NCBI RefSeq assembly: GCF_025558165.1
Contig: NZ_LAMZ01000001.1
Location: 434,001 to 498,000 of the forward strand
From: Candidatus Pelagibacter ubique HIMB140
GTDB taxonomy: Bacteria > Pseudomonadota > Alphaproteobacteria > Pelagibacterales > Pelagibacteraceae
Length of the DNA stretch: 64,000 bases
Direction: 5' to 3'
Shown: positions 1 to 8,098 of the stretch, piece after piece
Layout of the letters: every line of letters begins with the position of its first letter
Position numbering within the stretch: the stretch's first letter is position 1
Made by a program: the position numbers and the translations under genes
Notes under the pieces: model-generated
Told to the model about the DNA's origin: nothing
The model's input: only the letters and a program-made list of their open reading frames with translations
Databases searched by the model: none

Positions 1-1
1 T

Positions 2-373
2 TTTGGAGCATCGCTAATTTTTAGTGGCACAGTTCGTAATCAAAATAATAATAAAAGTGTTTTAGGTATTACATATGACAGTCATGATGCTTTGGTAATA
101 AAAAGTTTTGAAGAAATTTATAGTGAGGCTGAAGAAAAACTAAACATAAAGAGTAAGAGTGTTTTTATTGAACATGCCAAAGGTTACTTAAACTTAGGCG
201 AAATTAGTATTATTATAGCAGTTGCGTGCAAGCATAGAGATGAGGCTTATGTACTATCAAGATATATAATTGAAGAAATTAAAAAAAGGTCTCCTATATG
301 GAAAAAAGAACATTACACAAATAATCAAAGTGATTGGTTAAAAGGAAATCCTATTATTCATGAAAAAAATTAA
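2..373 (+). CDS. moaE: Molybdopterin synthase catalytic subunit MoaE (5' end outside window)
   Basis: MoaE carries out the sulfur transfer that turns precursor Z (cPMP) into molybdopterin, using thiocarboxylated MoaD. The frame is open from base 2 with no start, so the N-terminus lies outside the window; about 123 residues are visible. Family marks are the early FSGTVRN stretch, the [18 protein letters not shown] segment and the C-terminal SPIWKKEHY segment, which carries the lysines expected in the active site. An ATG-like start further in (base 92) would remove the FSGTVRN core and is not believed. The end overlaps the msrP start by 14 bases, so the cofactor gene and a molybdoenzyme gene are probably co-transcribed. 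Confidence 0.9.
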   Translation, partial: FGASLIFSGTVRNQNNNKSVLGITYDSHDALVIKSFEEIYSEAEEKLNIKSKSVFIEHAKGYLNLGEISIIIAVACKHRDEAYVLSRYIIEEIKKRSPIWKKEHYTNNQSDWLKGNPIIHEKN

Positions 374-1265
374 ATACTCAGAAATAACACCAGAGAAAAT
401 TTATAAAAATAGAAGATCTTTTGTTAAATCTCTTGGGTATGGAGCAAGTTCTTTAGCTTTAGCCACAATTCCTTTTGCAAGTCAATCTCAAGCTGATGAT
501 AGGAATGAACTTACAAGTTTTAAAGATATAACAACTTATAATAATTATTATGAGTTCGGTACTTCAAAGAGTGATCCTTATGTTAATTCACAAAATTTTA
601 AAACATCACCATGGGCAATAAGTATTGAAGGGGAAGTTGAAAAACCTATTAAACTTTCTATGGAAGAAATAACTGAGACATTTGTCTCAGAAGAAAGAAT
701 ATACAGATTAAGATGTGTGGAAGGATGGTCAATGGTTATTCCATGGATGGGTTTTTCGCTAAGTAAATTATTGTCAAAAGTAAACCCAACTAGCAAAGCG
801 AAGTATGTTGAATTTGAAAGTGTTTATGATCCTGAACAAATGAAAGGTCAAAGATATCCAGTTTTGAACTGGCCTTATAAAGAAGGATTAAGAATAGATG
901 AAGCAATGCATCCTTTAACTACGGTTGTAACAGGCTTGTATGGTAAAAAGCTTCCAAATCAAAATGGAGCGCCTCTGAGAATATTTATCCCTTGGAAGTA
1001 TGGTTTCAAAAGTGCAAAAGCAATTGTTAAGATAAAATTTGTAGAAAAAATGCCGACTTCATCATGGATGTGGGCATCTCCACGAGAATATGGATTTTAC
1101 TCTAATGTTAATCCTAATGTAGATCATCCTAGATGGTCTCAAGCAACAGAAAGAATAATTGGTAAAGATATTTGGGTGCCAAGAGTAAAAACGCTTATGT
1201 TTAATGGTTACGGAGATGAAGTTGCAAATTTATATACAGGGATGGATCTAAAAAAATATTTTTAA
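360..1265 (+). CDS. msrP: Protein-methionine-sulfoxide reductase, molybdopterin catalytic subunit MsrP (YedY)
   Basis: MsrP is a periplasmic molybdoenzyme that reduces methionine sulfoxide in oxidised envelope proteins. The 301-residue product starts with a Tat signal: RRSF at residues 18-21, then a hydrophobic stretch ending near ASQSQA (about residue 45). Cys119 in YRLRCVEGW is the expected molybdenum ligand, and the sulfite-oxidase fold is visible from about residue 85. The length fits the family (about 300-330). It starts inside the moaE end, and its TAA shares one base with the ATG of msrQ (TAATG), which points to translational coupling with the membrane partner. Confidence 0.95.
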   Translation: MKKIKYSEITPEKIYKNRRSFVKSLGYGASSLALATIPFASQSQADDRNELTSFKDITTYNNYYEFGTSKSDPYVNSQNFKTSPWAISIEGEVEKPIKLSMEEITETFVSEERIYRLRCVEGWSMVIPWMGFSLSKLLSKVNPTSKAKYVEFESVYDPEQMKGQRYPVLNWPYKEGLRIDEAMHPLTTVVTGLYGKKLPNQNGAPLRIFIPWKYGFKSAKAIVKIKFVEKMPTSSWMWASPREYGFYSNVNPNVDHPRWSQATERIIGKDIWVPRVKTLMFNGYGDEVANLYTGMDLKKYF

Positions 1266-1849
1266 TGAGAAAATATTTTAAACCAGGTGTATTTATTTTA
1301 AGTACAATTCCTTTTTTATTAATTTTTTACAAAATATACTTCAATAAACTTGGGCCAGAACCTGTAAAAGAAATTACTCATTTTACTGGAGAGTGGACTT
1401 TAATATTTATCTGTCTAACATTAAGTATGACGCCACTTAAAAGGCTAACTAATTTAAATATTTGGATAAGTTTTAGAAGAATGTTGGGATTGTTTGTTTT
1501 TTTTTATGCATCTCTTCATCTCTTTACTTACGTAGGTATAGATTATAGATTTAATTTACAGCCGATAATTGATGATGTTCTGAAAAAAAAATACATCTTT
1601 ATTGGATTTGCAGCATGGGTATTACTACTTCCATTGGCAATTACATCTTCTCAAATGATGATAAAGTTACTCAAAAATAATTGGAAAAAATTACACAGAT
1701 TAATTTACGTAATAGCGATGTTTGGAGCTCTTCATTATATATGGTTATCTAAAACAATTTTTTTTAGACCACTAGTATATTTGGTAATAATACTTGTTTT
1801 ACTTGCTTTAAGAATTAAAATTAAAAATAGGAACGTAAATTATGGATGA
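1265..1849 (+). CDS. msrQ: Heme-binding membrane subunit MsrQ (YedZ)
   Basis: MsrQ is the inner-membrane b-type heme protein that passes quinone-derived electrons to MsrP. The 194-residue product is hydrophobic, with about six membrane segments of the ferric-reductase-like type. Candidate heme-ligand histidines lie in YASLHLFTY, KKLHRLIY and GALHYIWLS. It directly follows msrP with a one-base overlap and overlaps the next gene by 8 bases. The paired order, the lengths and the histidine pattern all agree with the MsrPQ system. Confidence 0.93.
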   Translation: MRKYFKPGVFILSTIPFLLIFYKIYFNKLGPEPVKEITHFTGEWTLIFICLTLSMTPLKRLTNLNIWISFRRMLGLFVFFYASLHLFTYVGIDYRFNLQPIIDDVLKKKYIFIGFAAWVLLLPLAITSSQMMIKLLKNNWKKLHRLIYVIAMFGALHYIWLSKTIFFRPLVYLVIILVLLALRIKIKNRNVNYG

Positions 1850-2087
1850 TAATCTAAAAAAAGAAATTCAATCAGCTACACTTGAAAGATTAATGAGACA
1901 TTTAGATGAAAGAAAAGATGTTCAAAACATTGATTTAATGAATTTAGCTGGATTTTGCAGAAATTGTTTGTCTAGATGGTATAGAGAAGAAGCTGAAAAA
2001 AAAGGAGTAGAAATATCAGATCCTGATGCAAGGCAACATATTTACGGAATGCCCTACTCTGAATGGAAAGAAAAATATCAAAAATAA
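1842..2087 (+). CDS. DUF1244 family small protein
   Basis: This 81-residue soluble protein matches the DUF1244 family, which is common in proteobacteria and has no settled function. Visible features are an N-terminal helix (ATLERLMRHLDER), a paired-cysteine motif FCRNC (Cys39 and Cys42) and the C-terminal IYGMPYSEWKEKYQ signature. The CxxC could bind a metal or act in redox chemistry, but this is inference. It overlaps the end of msrQ by 8 bases, so it is probably co-transcribed with the methionine sulfoxide repair genes. No functional link can be shown from sequence. Confidence 0.88.
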   Translation: MDDNLKKEIQSATLERLMRHLDERKDVQNIDLMNLAGFCRNCLSRWYREEAEKKGVEISDPDARQHIYGMPYSEWKEKYQK

Positions 2088-2108
2088 CTTTCTATTCAAT
2101 TCAAGTTA

Positions 2109-2525
2109 ATGTTTGCTTATTTAAGTCTATTTATTGTTTCATTTTTAGCTGCAACAATACTTCCCTTTTCATCTGAGGCTATATTAGCAACTTATCTATT
2201 GTCAGAAACTTATAATAAATTTTTGTTAATATTTTTTGCAAGTTTTGGAAATATTTTAGGATCTACCTTCAATTGGTTTCTAGGAATTTATTTCTTGAAA
2301 TTTCAAGATAAAAAATGGTTTCCTTTTACTAACACACAAATTGATAGATCATCCAGGTGGTTTGGAAAGTATGGTAAATGGTCTTTGTTATTTGCGTGGG
2401 TACCAATTATTGGTGATCCAATTACTTTTATTGCTGGAACGATGAGAATTAAATTTTTAATTTTTTTATTGCTTGTGAGTTTTGGAAAAATAATGAGATA
2501 TTTTTTTATTTCTCTTTTAGTCTAG
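2109..2525 (+). CDS. YqaA-like small DedA/VTT family membrane protein
   Basis: The 138-residue membrane protein resembles YqaA, a short relative of the DedA/VTT family. It has about four hydrophobic segments, and the motif FGNILGSTFNWFLG near residue 46 and the WVPIIGDPITFIAGTMR stretch near residue 97 are typical. Members of the wider family are linked to lipid flipping and envelope homeostasis; the role of this short form is not established. Its 3' end overlaps the opposite-strand moaB by 20 bases, so the two transcripts must be antisense at their tails. Confidence 0.82.
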   Translation: MFAYLSLFIVSFLAATILPFSSEAILATYLLSETYNKFLLIFFASFGNILGSTFNWFLGIYFLKFQDKKWFPFTNTQIDRSSRWFGKYGKWSLLFAWVPIIGDPITFIAGTMRIKFLIFLLLVSFGKIMRYFFISLLV

Positions 2526-3006
2526 GAAACAATTCTACAAAATTACAAGGTTTATGATTAATATCTAATTGATGTTTAAGGATACCGTCCCAAGCATCTG
2601 TTACTCCTCCTGAAGATCCTGGTAAGGCAAATATGTATTTACCATTTGATAGAACTGCACAAGCTCTAGATTGAATTGAAGACGTACCAACTGTTTTTAA
2701 ACTAATAGTCCTAAAAACTTCGCCAAATCCTGGAATATGTTTATCTGCTATTTCATCAACAGCTTCGGGTGTAATATCTCTTCCAGTTAAACCTGTGCCA
2801 CCAGTTGTAATGATAACATCAATATCTTTATGATTAGTCCAGTCTTTTAGAATTTTAACTATATCTGCTTTATTGTCTTTGCAAATTTTTCTATCAATTA
2901 ATTGATGATTGGCCTCTTTAATTTTTTCAACCAAGATCGAACCAGATTTATCGTTATCAATTGTTCTTGTATCTGTTACAGTTAATAAAGCTATATTTAC
3001 AATCAT
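2506..3006 (-). CDS. moaB: Molybdenum cofactor biosynthesis protein B (MoaB/MogA family)
   Basis: Proteins of this family adenylate molybdopterin before metal insertion. The 166-residue product has the diagnostic TTGGTGLTGRD motif (residues 67-77), followed by TPEAV and a later ALPGSSGGVTDAW segment. The length matches MoaB (about 170). It lies convergent to the YqaA-like gene and divergent to the TSUP permease, with only 15 bases between the two start codons. Together with moaE and msrP it forms a small molybdenum-related cluster, although it is on the other strand. Confidence 0.9.
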   Translation of the reverse strand: MIVNIALLTVTDTRTIDNDKSGSILVEKIKEANHQLIDRKICKDNKADIVKILKDWTNHKDIDVIITTGGTGLTGRDITPEAVDEIADKHIPGFGEVFRTISLKTVGTSSIQSRACAVLSNGKYIFALPGSSGGVTDAWDGILKHQLDINHKPCNFVELFPRLKEK

Positions 3007-3021
3007 AAATAAATTTTTTTA

Positions 3022-3768
3022 ATGATTATACTTACAATATTTTTTTTTATAACTGCAATATTATATTCGAGTATAGGATTTGGTGGTGGCTCTACTTATC
3101 TTGCATTACTTTTAATTTGGGATGTCCCTTACTATATTTTTCCAATTTTAGCTTTGATTTGTAATATTATTGTAGTTTCTGGAAATTCTATAAATTTTTT
3201 AAAATCAAAGAATACTAATTTTAATTTACTTTATCCTTATTTAATTGGTTCTATACCTCTTGCTTTTATAGGAGCATCGATCTCTATTGACAAAAATTTA
3301 TTTGAAATTTTACTTTTCTTTATTTTAATATCAGCTGGAGTTTTTTTACTTATTGAAAGCAAATCCTTTAACAAACAAAAAATTGTAATTAAAAAAATAC
3401 CCCTAGTTTTATCAATATTAATAGGATCAATAATTGGTTTTATATCTGGTTTGGTTGGAATTGGTGGTGGGATATTTTTAAGTCCTATTTTATTTTTGAT
3501 GAGAGCAGGGCTTCCAAAACATATAACAAGTACTGCATCCTTATTTATTTTAGTAAATTCAATTTTTGGTATAGGTGGACAATTAACAAAGGATATAGTC
3601 TTCAATGAATTTTTAAATTACTGGCCACTATTTGTTGCTGTCTTAATTGGTGGTCAAATTGGAAGTTTTTTAAATATAAAATTCCTATCTAACAAAATAT
3701 TAGCTCTGTTAACCGCATGCTTAGTAATTTTTGTAGCTATAAGGATGGGCATAACGGTTATAGCATAA
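3022..3768 (+). CDS. TSUP family (TauE/SafE) membrane permease
   Basis: The 248-residue protein has about eight predicted membrane segments arranged as two similar halves. The repeats of the family are visible as GFGGGSTYLALLL near residue 20 and GLVGIGGGIFLSPIL near residue 144. TSUP proteins move sulfite, sulfonates or other small organic anions; the substrate cannot be read from this sequence. Export of sulfite-like compounds would sit well beside a sulfite-oxidase-fold enzyme, but that is inference. The stop codon is followed in the same frame by a methyltransferase remnant, annotated separately. Confidence 0.88.
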   Translation: MIILTIFFFITAILYSSIGFGGGSTYLALLLIWDVPYYIFPILALICNIIVVSGNSINFLKSKNTNFNLLYPYLIGSIPLAFIGASISIDKNLFEILLFFILISAGVFLLIESKSFNKQKIVIKKIPLVLSILIGSIIGFISGLVGIGGGIFLSPILFLMRAGLPKHITSTASLFILVNSIFGIGGQLTKDIVFNEFLNYWPLFVAVLIGGQIGSFLNIKFLSNKILALLTACLVIFVAIRMGITVIA

Positions 3769-3849
3769 AAAGAAAATGGTGTCGCTATTCTTGGAGGATT
3801 TTGTGAAACTCACCCTTCACATATAGAAGCAATAAAAAACATTATTTAA
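3769..3849 (+). pseudogene. C-terminal remnant of a homocysteine S-methyltransferase-like gene
   Basis: Reading on from the TSUP stop in the same frame gives VAILGGFCETHPSHIEAIKN followed by two isoleucines and a stop. This closely matches the zinc-site tail of homocysteine S-methyltransferases (typically GGCCGTTPEHI plus AI), with the first of the paired cysteines replaced by Phe. There is no plausible start and no room for the rest of the roughly 300-residue enzyme, so it looks like a leftover from a deletion. The convergent EamA gene ends inside it. Confidence 0.6.
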
Positions 3850-4723
3850 ATTTTGTACCTTTTCTTACAAAATAGATACCTGTAGCAACAGCTATCAATG
3901 AAATTATAACTTTTGTTGTTATTAATTCTTTTAAAAAGATATAACTTAAAATAGTACCAAAAATTGGAATTAAATAAGATACTTGAGATTGAAAAATTAA
4001 ACCATTGTTAATTAAAATTCTAAATCTCAATAACCAAGCAATTCCAGTAGATACCAAACCAAGATAAATAACTGAAATAGTAGAATCTAATCTTGGAACA
4101 GTTTTCCAAGGTTGTTCAATCAAACATACTAAAGGTAGCAATATAATAGTAGCCCAAATCAAAATTGAACTGGTTACATTTTCATTTTTTTTCTTACTTA
4201 TTTTTAATGTTAAAAGACCTCCAATTACATAACAAGTAGCACCTAACAAAATTAATAATGCTGAAGTAAAGTTGTTTTCATTAATTAATAAATTATCTGA
4301 AAATAAATAAACTATTCCTGAAAATCCAATTAGAACTCCTGTTGTTCTAGTTAAATTAAATTTTTCATTTTTGGTGTAAAAATGTCCTAGTACTACTGAG
4401 CTAAGTGAAGTTGATGACATTAAAATTGCTGCTAAGTTACTTTGAACAGATTTAACCCCATATGCTATTAAAAAAAATGGAGCTACTAAATTTATAAATC
4501 CAATCATCGCAAACCAATACCAGTCTTTTGAAAATGCCTCGATTTTAATTTCTTTGTAAATGCAAAGTAGTAAAACTGGAATTGAACCAAAAAAAACTCT
4601 TAGAAATGCAATCGTAACAGGTCCAAATGAATAGGTTGCAATTTTAATATTGAAAAAAGCAGATGCCCAAATTAATGCTAGCAACGTTAATAAGCTATAA
4701 TCAATTAGTTTTGGTTCTCTCAT
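3842..4723 (-). CDS. EamA/DMT superfamily permease
   Basis: A 293-residue integral membrane protein with about ten hydrophobic segments and two EamA repeats (roughly residues 10-140 and 150-285), as in the drug/metabolite transporter superfamily. The first repeat opens with LLALIWASAFFNIKIA, and the second ends with the typical YLIPIFGTILSYIFLKE segment. Substrates in this superfamily vary (amino acids, nucleosides, metabolites) and cannot be assigned here. Its start overlaps the stop of the upstream ybaK-like gene by four bases, so the two probably form an operon. Confidence 0.85.
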   Translation of the reverse strand: MREPKLIDYSLLTLLALIWASAFFNIKIATYSFGPVTIAFLRVFFGSIPVLLLCIYKEIKIEAFSKDWYWFAMIGFINLVAPFFLIAYGVKSVQSNLAAILMSSTSLSSVVLGHFYTKNEKFNLTRTTGVLIGFSGIVYLFSDNLLINENNFTSALLILLGATCYVIGGLLTLKISKKKNENVTSSILIWATIILLPLVCLIEQPWKTVPRLDSTISVIYLGLVSTGIAWLLRFRILINNGLIFQSQVSYLIPIFGTILSYIFLKELITTKVIISLIAVATGIYFVRKGTKFK

Positions 4724-5202
4724 TCAATAATATCTTCTGGTGTTCCGCTTGTTATTTCAATTAACTTATTATAATTTATTTTGAAAACAGCATTTGGATG
4801 TCCAGCTGCTCCAAATATATCTGGGAACCTTTCAAGACTTTTATCAATAAAGATTTTGCATCGCTTCAAGTGCCCTATTGGAGACACTCCACCAATTGTA
4901 TATCCGGTATTTTCTTTAACAGCTTCAGGAGATGCCATAGACACGTCTTTTTCTTTGAGAATTTTTTTTAATTTATTTAATGAGCAACGCTTGTCTCCAG
5001 ATACCAAGCTTAATATATAGTTATCACCTGCCCTAAAAAGTAAACTTTTAACAATAGCACCAACGTTGCAACCCAAAGCTGTAGCAGCATCATTAGCTGT
5101 TCTTGCTGTTTTTTCTAAGACGATAACATTTAAATTTTGATCGAATGATTTAAGAGCTTTTTCTGCTCTTTTTACAGGTTCTTTATTTAGTATTGATTCC
5201 AT
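4720..5202 (-). CDS. YbaK/EbsC-type aminoacyl-tRNA deacylase
   Basis: The 160-residue product belongs to the YbaK/ProX editing family, which hydrolyses mischarged tRNAs (for example Cys- or Ala-tRNA-Pro). Supporting segments are AATALGCNVGAIVKSLLFR (residues about 39-57), the GDKRCSLNKLKK lysine region, and the GYTIGGVSPIGHL motif near residue 102, which is a strong family signature. The length is typical of the stand-alone form. It is read divergently from glnA with a 140-base shared upstream region, and overlaps the EamA gene downstream. The exact tRNA substrate is uncertain. Confidence 0.87.
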   Translation of the reverse strand: MESILNKEPVKRAEKALKSFDQNLNVIVLEKTARTANDAATALGCNVGAIVKSLLFRAGDNYILSLVSGDKRCSLNKLKKILKEKDVSMASPEAVKENTGYTIGGVSPIGHLKRCKIFIDKSLERFPDIFGAAGHPNAVFKINYNKLIEITSGTPEDIIE

Positions 5203-5224
5203 TGAATTTTTTAAATTCTTTAAT

Positions 5225-5282
5225 TTGATTGAGTAGATACACTACTTATGTAAAAAATGCATAGGTGTTATTTATTAAATAA
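5225..5282 (+). promoter_or_regulatory. Putative glnA upstream control region with 15-base palindrome
   Basis: A TTGATT box at 5225-5230 and TATGTA at 5247-5252 are separated by 16 bases and could form a sigma-70 type promoter towards glnA. Downstream at 5268-5282 lies a perfect AT-only palindrome, TTATTTATTAAATAA, between the putative promoter and the ribosome binding site. AT-rich palindromes arise easily in such DNA, so function is only possible. I found no convincing sigma-54 element (GG-N10-GC). Confidence 0.35.
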
Positions 5283-5342
5283 GCATTATTTTTTAACTTT
5301 TTTTTGCTAATTAGGCACCATCAAAATTACATAGGAGACAAA

Positions 5343-6749
5343 ATGAGTGCAGAAAACGTATTAAAATTTATTAATGAAAAAGAAGCAGAATTCGTAGATT
5401 TAAGATTTACTGATCCAAGAGGAAAACTTCAACATTTAACTATGGATGCATCAATAGTGGATGCTGACATGCTTAATGAAGGAGTGTTTTTTGATGGCTC
5501 ATCTATTGCTGGATGGAAAGCAATTAACGAATCTGACATGATTTTAAAACCTGATACTGCAAGAATGTTCATGGATCCTTTCACGTCTCATAATACTGTA
5601 GTTTTGTTCTGTGATATTTTAGATGCAATCAAAAAAGATCCTTACGAAAGAGATCCAAGAGGAGTTGCGAAAAAAGCAGAGGAATATTTAAAAGCTTCAG
5701 GTATTGGCGATAAAGCGTTTTTTGGACCTGAGCCAGAATTTTTTGTTTTCGATGATGTAAGAATTAAAAATGATATGAATGAAAGTGGATTTAAAATAGA
5801 TAGTAAAGAAGGTCCATATAATTCAGGTAAAGAATATGAAAATGGGAATATGGGTCATAGACCTCAAATCAAGGGAGGTTATTTCCCTGTGCCGCCAGTA
5901 GATAGTGAACAAGATATGCGTGGTGAATATTTAAAAAATTTAAAAGAAGTTGGTATCAAAGTAGAAAAACATCACCATGAAGTTGCTCCAAGTCAACACG
6001 AACTTGGTATGTACTTTGGAACTTTAGTTGACCAAGCAGATAATGTTCAGCTTTATAAGTATGTAGTTCAAATGGTAACACATTCATTCGGAAAAACTGC
6101 AACCTTCATGCCAAAACCAGTTGCAGGTGATAATGGTTCAGGTATGCATATTCACCAATCTATTTGGAAAGGTGATACTCCTGTATTTTCAGGTGAAGCA
6201 TATGCAGGACTTTCAGAAACTGCATTACACTATATTGGTGGAATTTTAAAACACGCTAAAGCGATTAATGCCTTTGCTAACTCTACAACAAATAGTTACA
6301 AAAGATTAATACCTGGTTTTGAAGCTCCAGTATTGCTAGCTTACTCTGCAAGAAACAGATCGGCATCATGTAGAATTCCAATTACTTTAAGTAAAAAAGG
6401 TGCAAGATGTGAAATTAGATTTCCAGATGCAGCAGGTAATCCTTACCTAACATTTGCAGCAATGCTAATGGCTGGTATTGATGGAATTAAAAACAAAATA
6501 CATCCAGGTGAGTCTTTTGATAAAGATTTATATGAATTGCCACCGGAAGAAGTAAAAGCTATACCAACTGTTTGTGGATCTTTAAGAGAAGCAATGGAAA
6601 GTTTGGATAAAGATAGAGAGTTTTTAACTCAAGGTGGTGTATTTACTGACGACCAAATCGATGCTTATATAGCTCTTAAGTTTGAGGAAATTCATAAATT
6701 TGAACACGCACCTCATCCTGTAGAGTTTGAGATGTATTACAGTAGTTAA
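5343..6749 (+). CDS. glnA: Glutamine synthetase type I
   Basis: GlnA joins ammonium to glutamate with ATP and is the main nitrogen assimilation enzyme. The start is placed at the ATG after TAGGAGACAAA rather than an upstream codon at 5304, giving 468 residues, the usual GSI length. Visible are the [10 protein letters not shown] latch (49-58), the [10 protein letters not shown] metal site (128-137), [11 protein letters not shown] (210-220), the NRSASCRIP segment (338-346) and Tyr397 in [11 protein letters not shown], the classical adenylylation tyrosine. Regulation by adenylylation is therefore possible. The gene has its own upstream region of 140 bases and faces a small reverse-strand ORF at its 3' end. 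Confidence 0.97.
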   Translation: MSAENVLKFINEKEAEFVDLRFTDPRGKLQHLTMDASIVDADMLNEGVFFDGSSIAGWKAINESDMILKPDTARMFMDPFTSHNTVVLFCDILDAIKKDPYERDPRGVAKKAEEYLKASGIGDKAFFGPEPEFFVFDDVRIKNDMNESGFKIDSKEGPYNSGKEYENGNMGHRPQIKGGYFPVPPVDSEQDMRGEYLKNLKEVGIKVEKHHHEVAPSQHELGMYFGTLVDQADNVQLYKYVVQMVTHSFGKTATFMPKPVAGDNGSGMHIHQSIWKGDTPVFSGEAYAGLSETALHYIGGILKHAKAINAFANSTTNSYKRLIPGFEAPVLLAYSARNRSASCRIPITLSKKGARCEIRFPDAAGNPYLTFAAMLMAGIDGIKNKIHPGESFDKDLYELPPEEVKAIPTVCGSLREAMESLDKDREFLTQGGVFTDDQIDAYIALKFEEIHKFEHAPHPVEFEMYYSS

Positions 6750-6756
6750 TATTTAA

Positions 6757-6927
6757 TTACTGTTTGGTTGTTGCAATTGTATCTTTGTTAATACCTTTTT
6801 TAACAACGTAATCTTGAGTACCGTTTGCACCGGTCTCAACTTCTTTACGTAAATCTTTAAAGAATGTTCTTTCTTTAATTGTATCTTTTAGGTTTTTAAC
6901 AAGATTTTTAAATTCAAATTTGTTCAT
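6757..6927 (-). CDS. Small uncharacterised 56-residue protein
   Basis: An ATG at 6927 opens a 57-codon frame ending in TAA, filling the gap between glnA and the end of the suf operon. The product is highly charged, starting MNKFEFKNLVKNLKDTIKER and ending IATTKQ, with no signal or membrane segment. I do not recognise the family. The frame is supported by its length in AT-rich DNA, good use of GAA/AAA/GTT-type codons and the absence of any other explanation for the 250-base gap. An 8-bp inverted repeat covers its start codon. It could be a last gene of the suf transcript or have its own promoter. Confidence 0.6.
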   Translation of the reverse strand: MNKFEFKNLVKNLKDTIKERTFFKDLRKEVETGANGTQDYVVKKGINKDTIATTKQ

Positions 6928-6951
6928 ACCTAAGTGTATATACTAGGTATG
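6925..6951 (-). promoter_or_regulatory. 8-bp inverted repeat over the start of the small ORF
   Basis: On the reverse strand CATACCTA (6951-6944) and TAGGTATG (6932-6925) are perfect complements separated by 11 bases. The second arm contains the AGG of the ribosome site and the ATG. A TTGCGT-N17-TATACA arrangement on the same strand would place a -10 element in the spacer between the arms. The repeat could thus be an operator around the -10 box, or an RNA hairpin masking initiation if transcription starts further up. Confidence 0.4.
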
Positions 6952-6999
6952 CATGTGACGCAATACTGATATGCGTTATATGGGAATATTCTACTTTTG

Positions 7000-7332
7000 C
7001 TAGATTTTAAAGGATTCTCCGCAACCACATCTCTCTGTTTCGTTGGGATTATTGAAAACAAACGAAGAAGATAGCTCTTCTTTTTTATAATCCATTTCTG
7101 TTCCAAGCAAATACATAATAGCTGCAGAATCAACAAATACTTTTACACCTTTTTCCTCAATGACTTCATCATTTGGATTTACTTCTTTGGTATACTCCAT
7201 GACGTAAGACATACCAGCACAACCTCCTGATTTAACTGAAACTCTTACACCTAAAGAATCTTTTTCTGCATTAGACATAATTTCTTTAATTCTTTCTGCA
7301 GCATTATCACTTAATTTAATAATTGGATTCAT
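7000..7332 (-). CDS. sufA: A-type iron-sulfur carrier protein (SufA/ErpA/IscA family)
   Basis: A 110-residue A-type carrier that receives iron-sulfur clusters from the SufBCD scaffold and delivers them to apoproteins. The three conserved cysteines are present: Cys38 in SGGCAGMSY, and Cys102 and Cys104 in ERCGCGESF. It is the last gene of the suf run, one base overlapping the sufT stop. Whether it acts as SufA or ErpA cannot be settled from sequence; the operon position favours SufA. Confidence 0.93.
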   Translation of the reverse strand: MNPIIKLSDNAAERIKEIMSNAEKDSLGVRVSVKSGGCAGMSYVMEYTKEVNPNDEVIEEKGVKVFVDSAAIMYLLGTEMDYKKEELSSSFVFNNPNETERCGCGESFKI

Positions 7333-7631
7333 TATAAATTTAACTCCAGTTTTGCAGCTTCTGACATCATATCTTTATTCCAAGGTGGGTCCCAAACTAA
7401 TTCAAGATCAACGTCCTCAATACCCTCAACTTGCATAGCGCCATCTTTAACTTCTTTAGGTAAACTTTCAGCAACTGGACAATTAGGAGTGGTCAAGGTC
7501 ATTTTAATTTTGGCAAATTTATCATCCACAACTTTAATATCATAAATCAAACCTAGTTCATAAATATTCACTGGTAACTCAGGATCATAAATTTTTCTAA
7601 TTTCTTCAACAATTTGATCTTTTTTCGACAT
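7332..7631 (-). CDS. sufT: SUF system maturation protein SufT (DUF59/MIP18 family)
   Basis: The 99-residue protein is a DUF59/MIP18 family member of the SufT type, which assists iron-sulfur cluster delivery. Typical marks are the opening IRKIYDPELPVNIYELGLIY (residues about 12-31), TLTTPNCPVAESLP with the conserved cysteine, and the WDPPWNKDMMSEAAKLEL tail. Its precise biochemical role is not settled in the family. It sits between sufU and sufA with gaps of two bases or less. Confidence 0.93.
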   Translation of the reverse strand: MSKKDQIVEEIRKIYDPELPVNIYELGLIYDIKVVDDKFAKIKMTLTTPNCPVAESLPKEVKDGAMQVEGIEDVDLELVWDPPWNKDMMSEAAKLELNL

Positions 7632-7633
7632 AA

Positions 7634-8098
7634 TTAATTTTCTGTTTTAACCTCATCAGTTTTATTATCAAAAGCTGAGACTAGTGTATGCCAAGATAAT
7701 GTGGCACACTTTACTCTCATTGGATATTGTTTTACACCAGATAAGCACATTAGTTTTGTTTTTTCGTCTTCTTTAAGATTTTCTGATTTAAGCTCAGGAT
7801 TTTCTTTAATCATCCCCAAAAAATCTTCAACAATTTCTTTTGCTTCATTTTCATTTTTGCCTTTAATTAAATCAGTCATTATTGATGCAGAAGCCATAGA
7901 AATGGCACAACCACTACCTTCAAATGAAATATCTTCTACAATTCTTTGACCATTTAATTTTAAATAGACATGAACGTTATCACCACACAGTGGATTGTTG
8001 CCTTTGGCATCTTTATTAAAATCTTCTGTCTTACGAAGATTTCTTGGATTTTTTCCATGCTCTAAAATTATTTCTTGATATAATTCTTTTAAATTCAT
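7634..8098 (-). CDS. sufU: SufU-type iron-sulfur assembly protein
   Basis: A 154-residue SufU-like protein, which accepts sulfane sulfur from SufS via a zinc-bound cysteine and passes it to SufBCD. The three cysteines are Cys38 (NNPLCGDNV), Cys64 (EGSGCAISM) and Cys131 (VKCATLSWHTL). The insertion between the second and third cysteine that separates SufU from IscU is present. No sufE is seen, so SufU is the likely sulfur relay. It overlaps sufS by four bases. Confidence 0.93.
   Translation of the reverse strand: MNLKELYQEIILEHGKNPRNLRKTEDFNKDAKGNNPLCGDNVHVYLKLNGQRIVEDISFEGSGCAISMASASIMTDLIKGKNENEAKEIVEDFLGMIKENPELKSENLKEDEKTKLMCLSGVKQYPMRVKCATLSWHTLVSAFDNKTDEVKTEN

Noticed and set aside
3022..3849. 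The methyltransferase-like tail as a genuine C-terminal part of the TSUP permease by readthrough
   Set aside because: The TSUP protein is already full length, the stop is a plain TAA, and the tail matches a different soluble enzyme family.
5304..5342. Upstream start extending GlnA by 13 residues
   Set aside because: The ATG at 5343 has a strong ribosome site and gives the standard GSI N-terminus; the added residues match nothing in the family.
6955..6990. Hairpin (ACGCA...TGCGT) as terminator of the suf operon
   Set aside because: Only five base pairs with a long loop and no T-run on the reverse strand.
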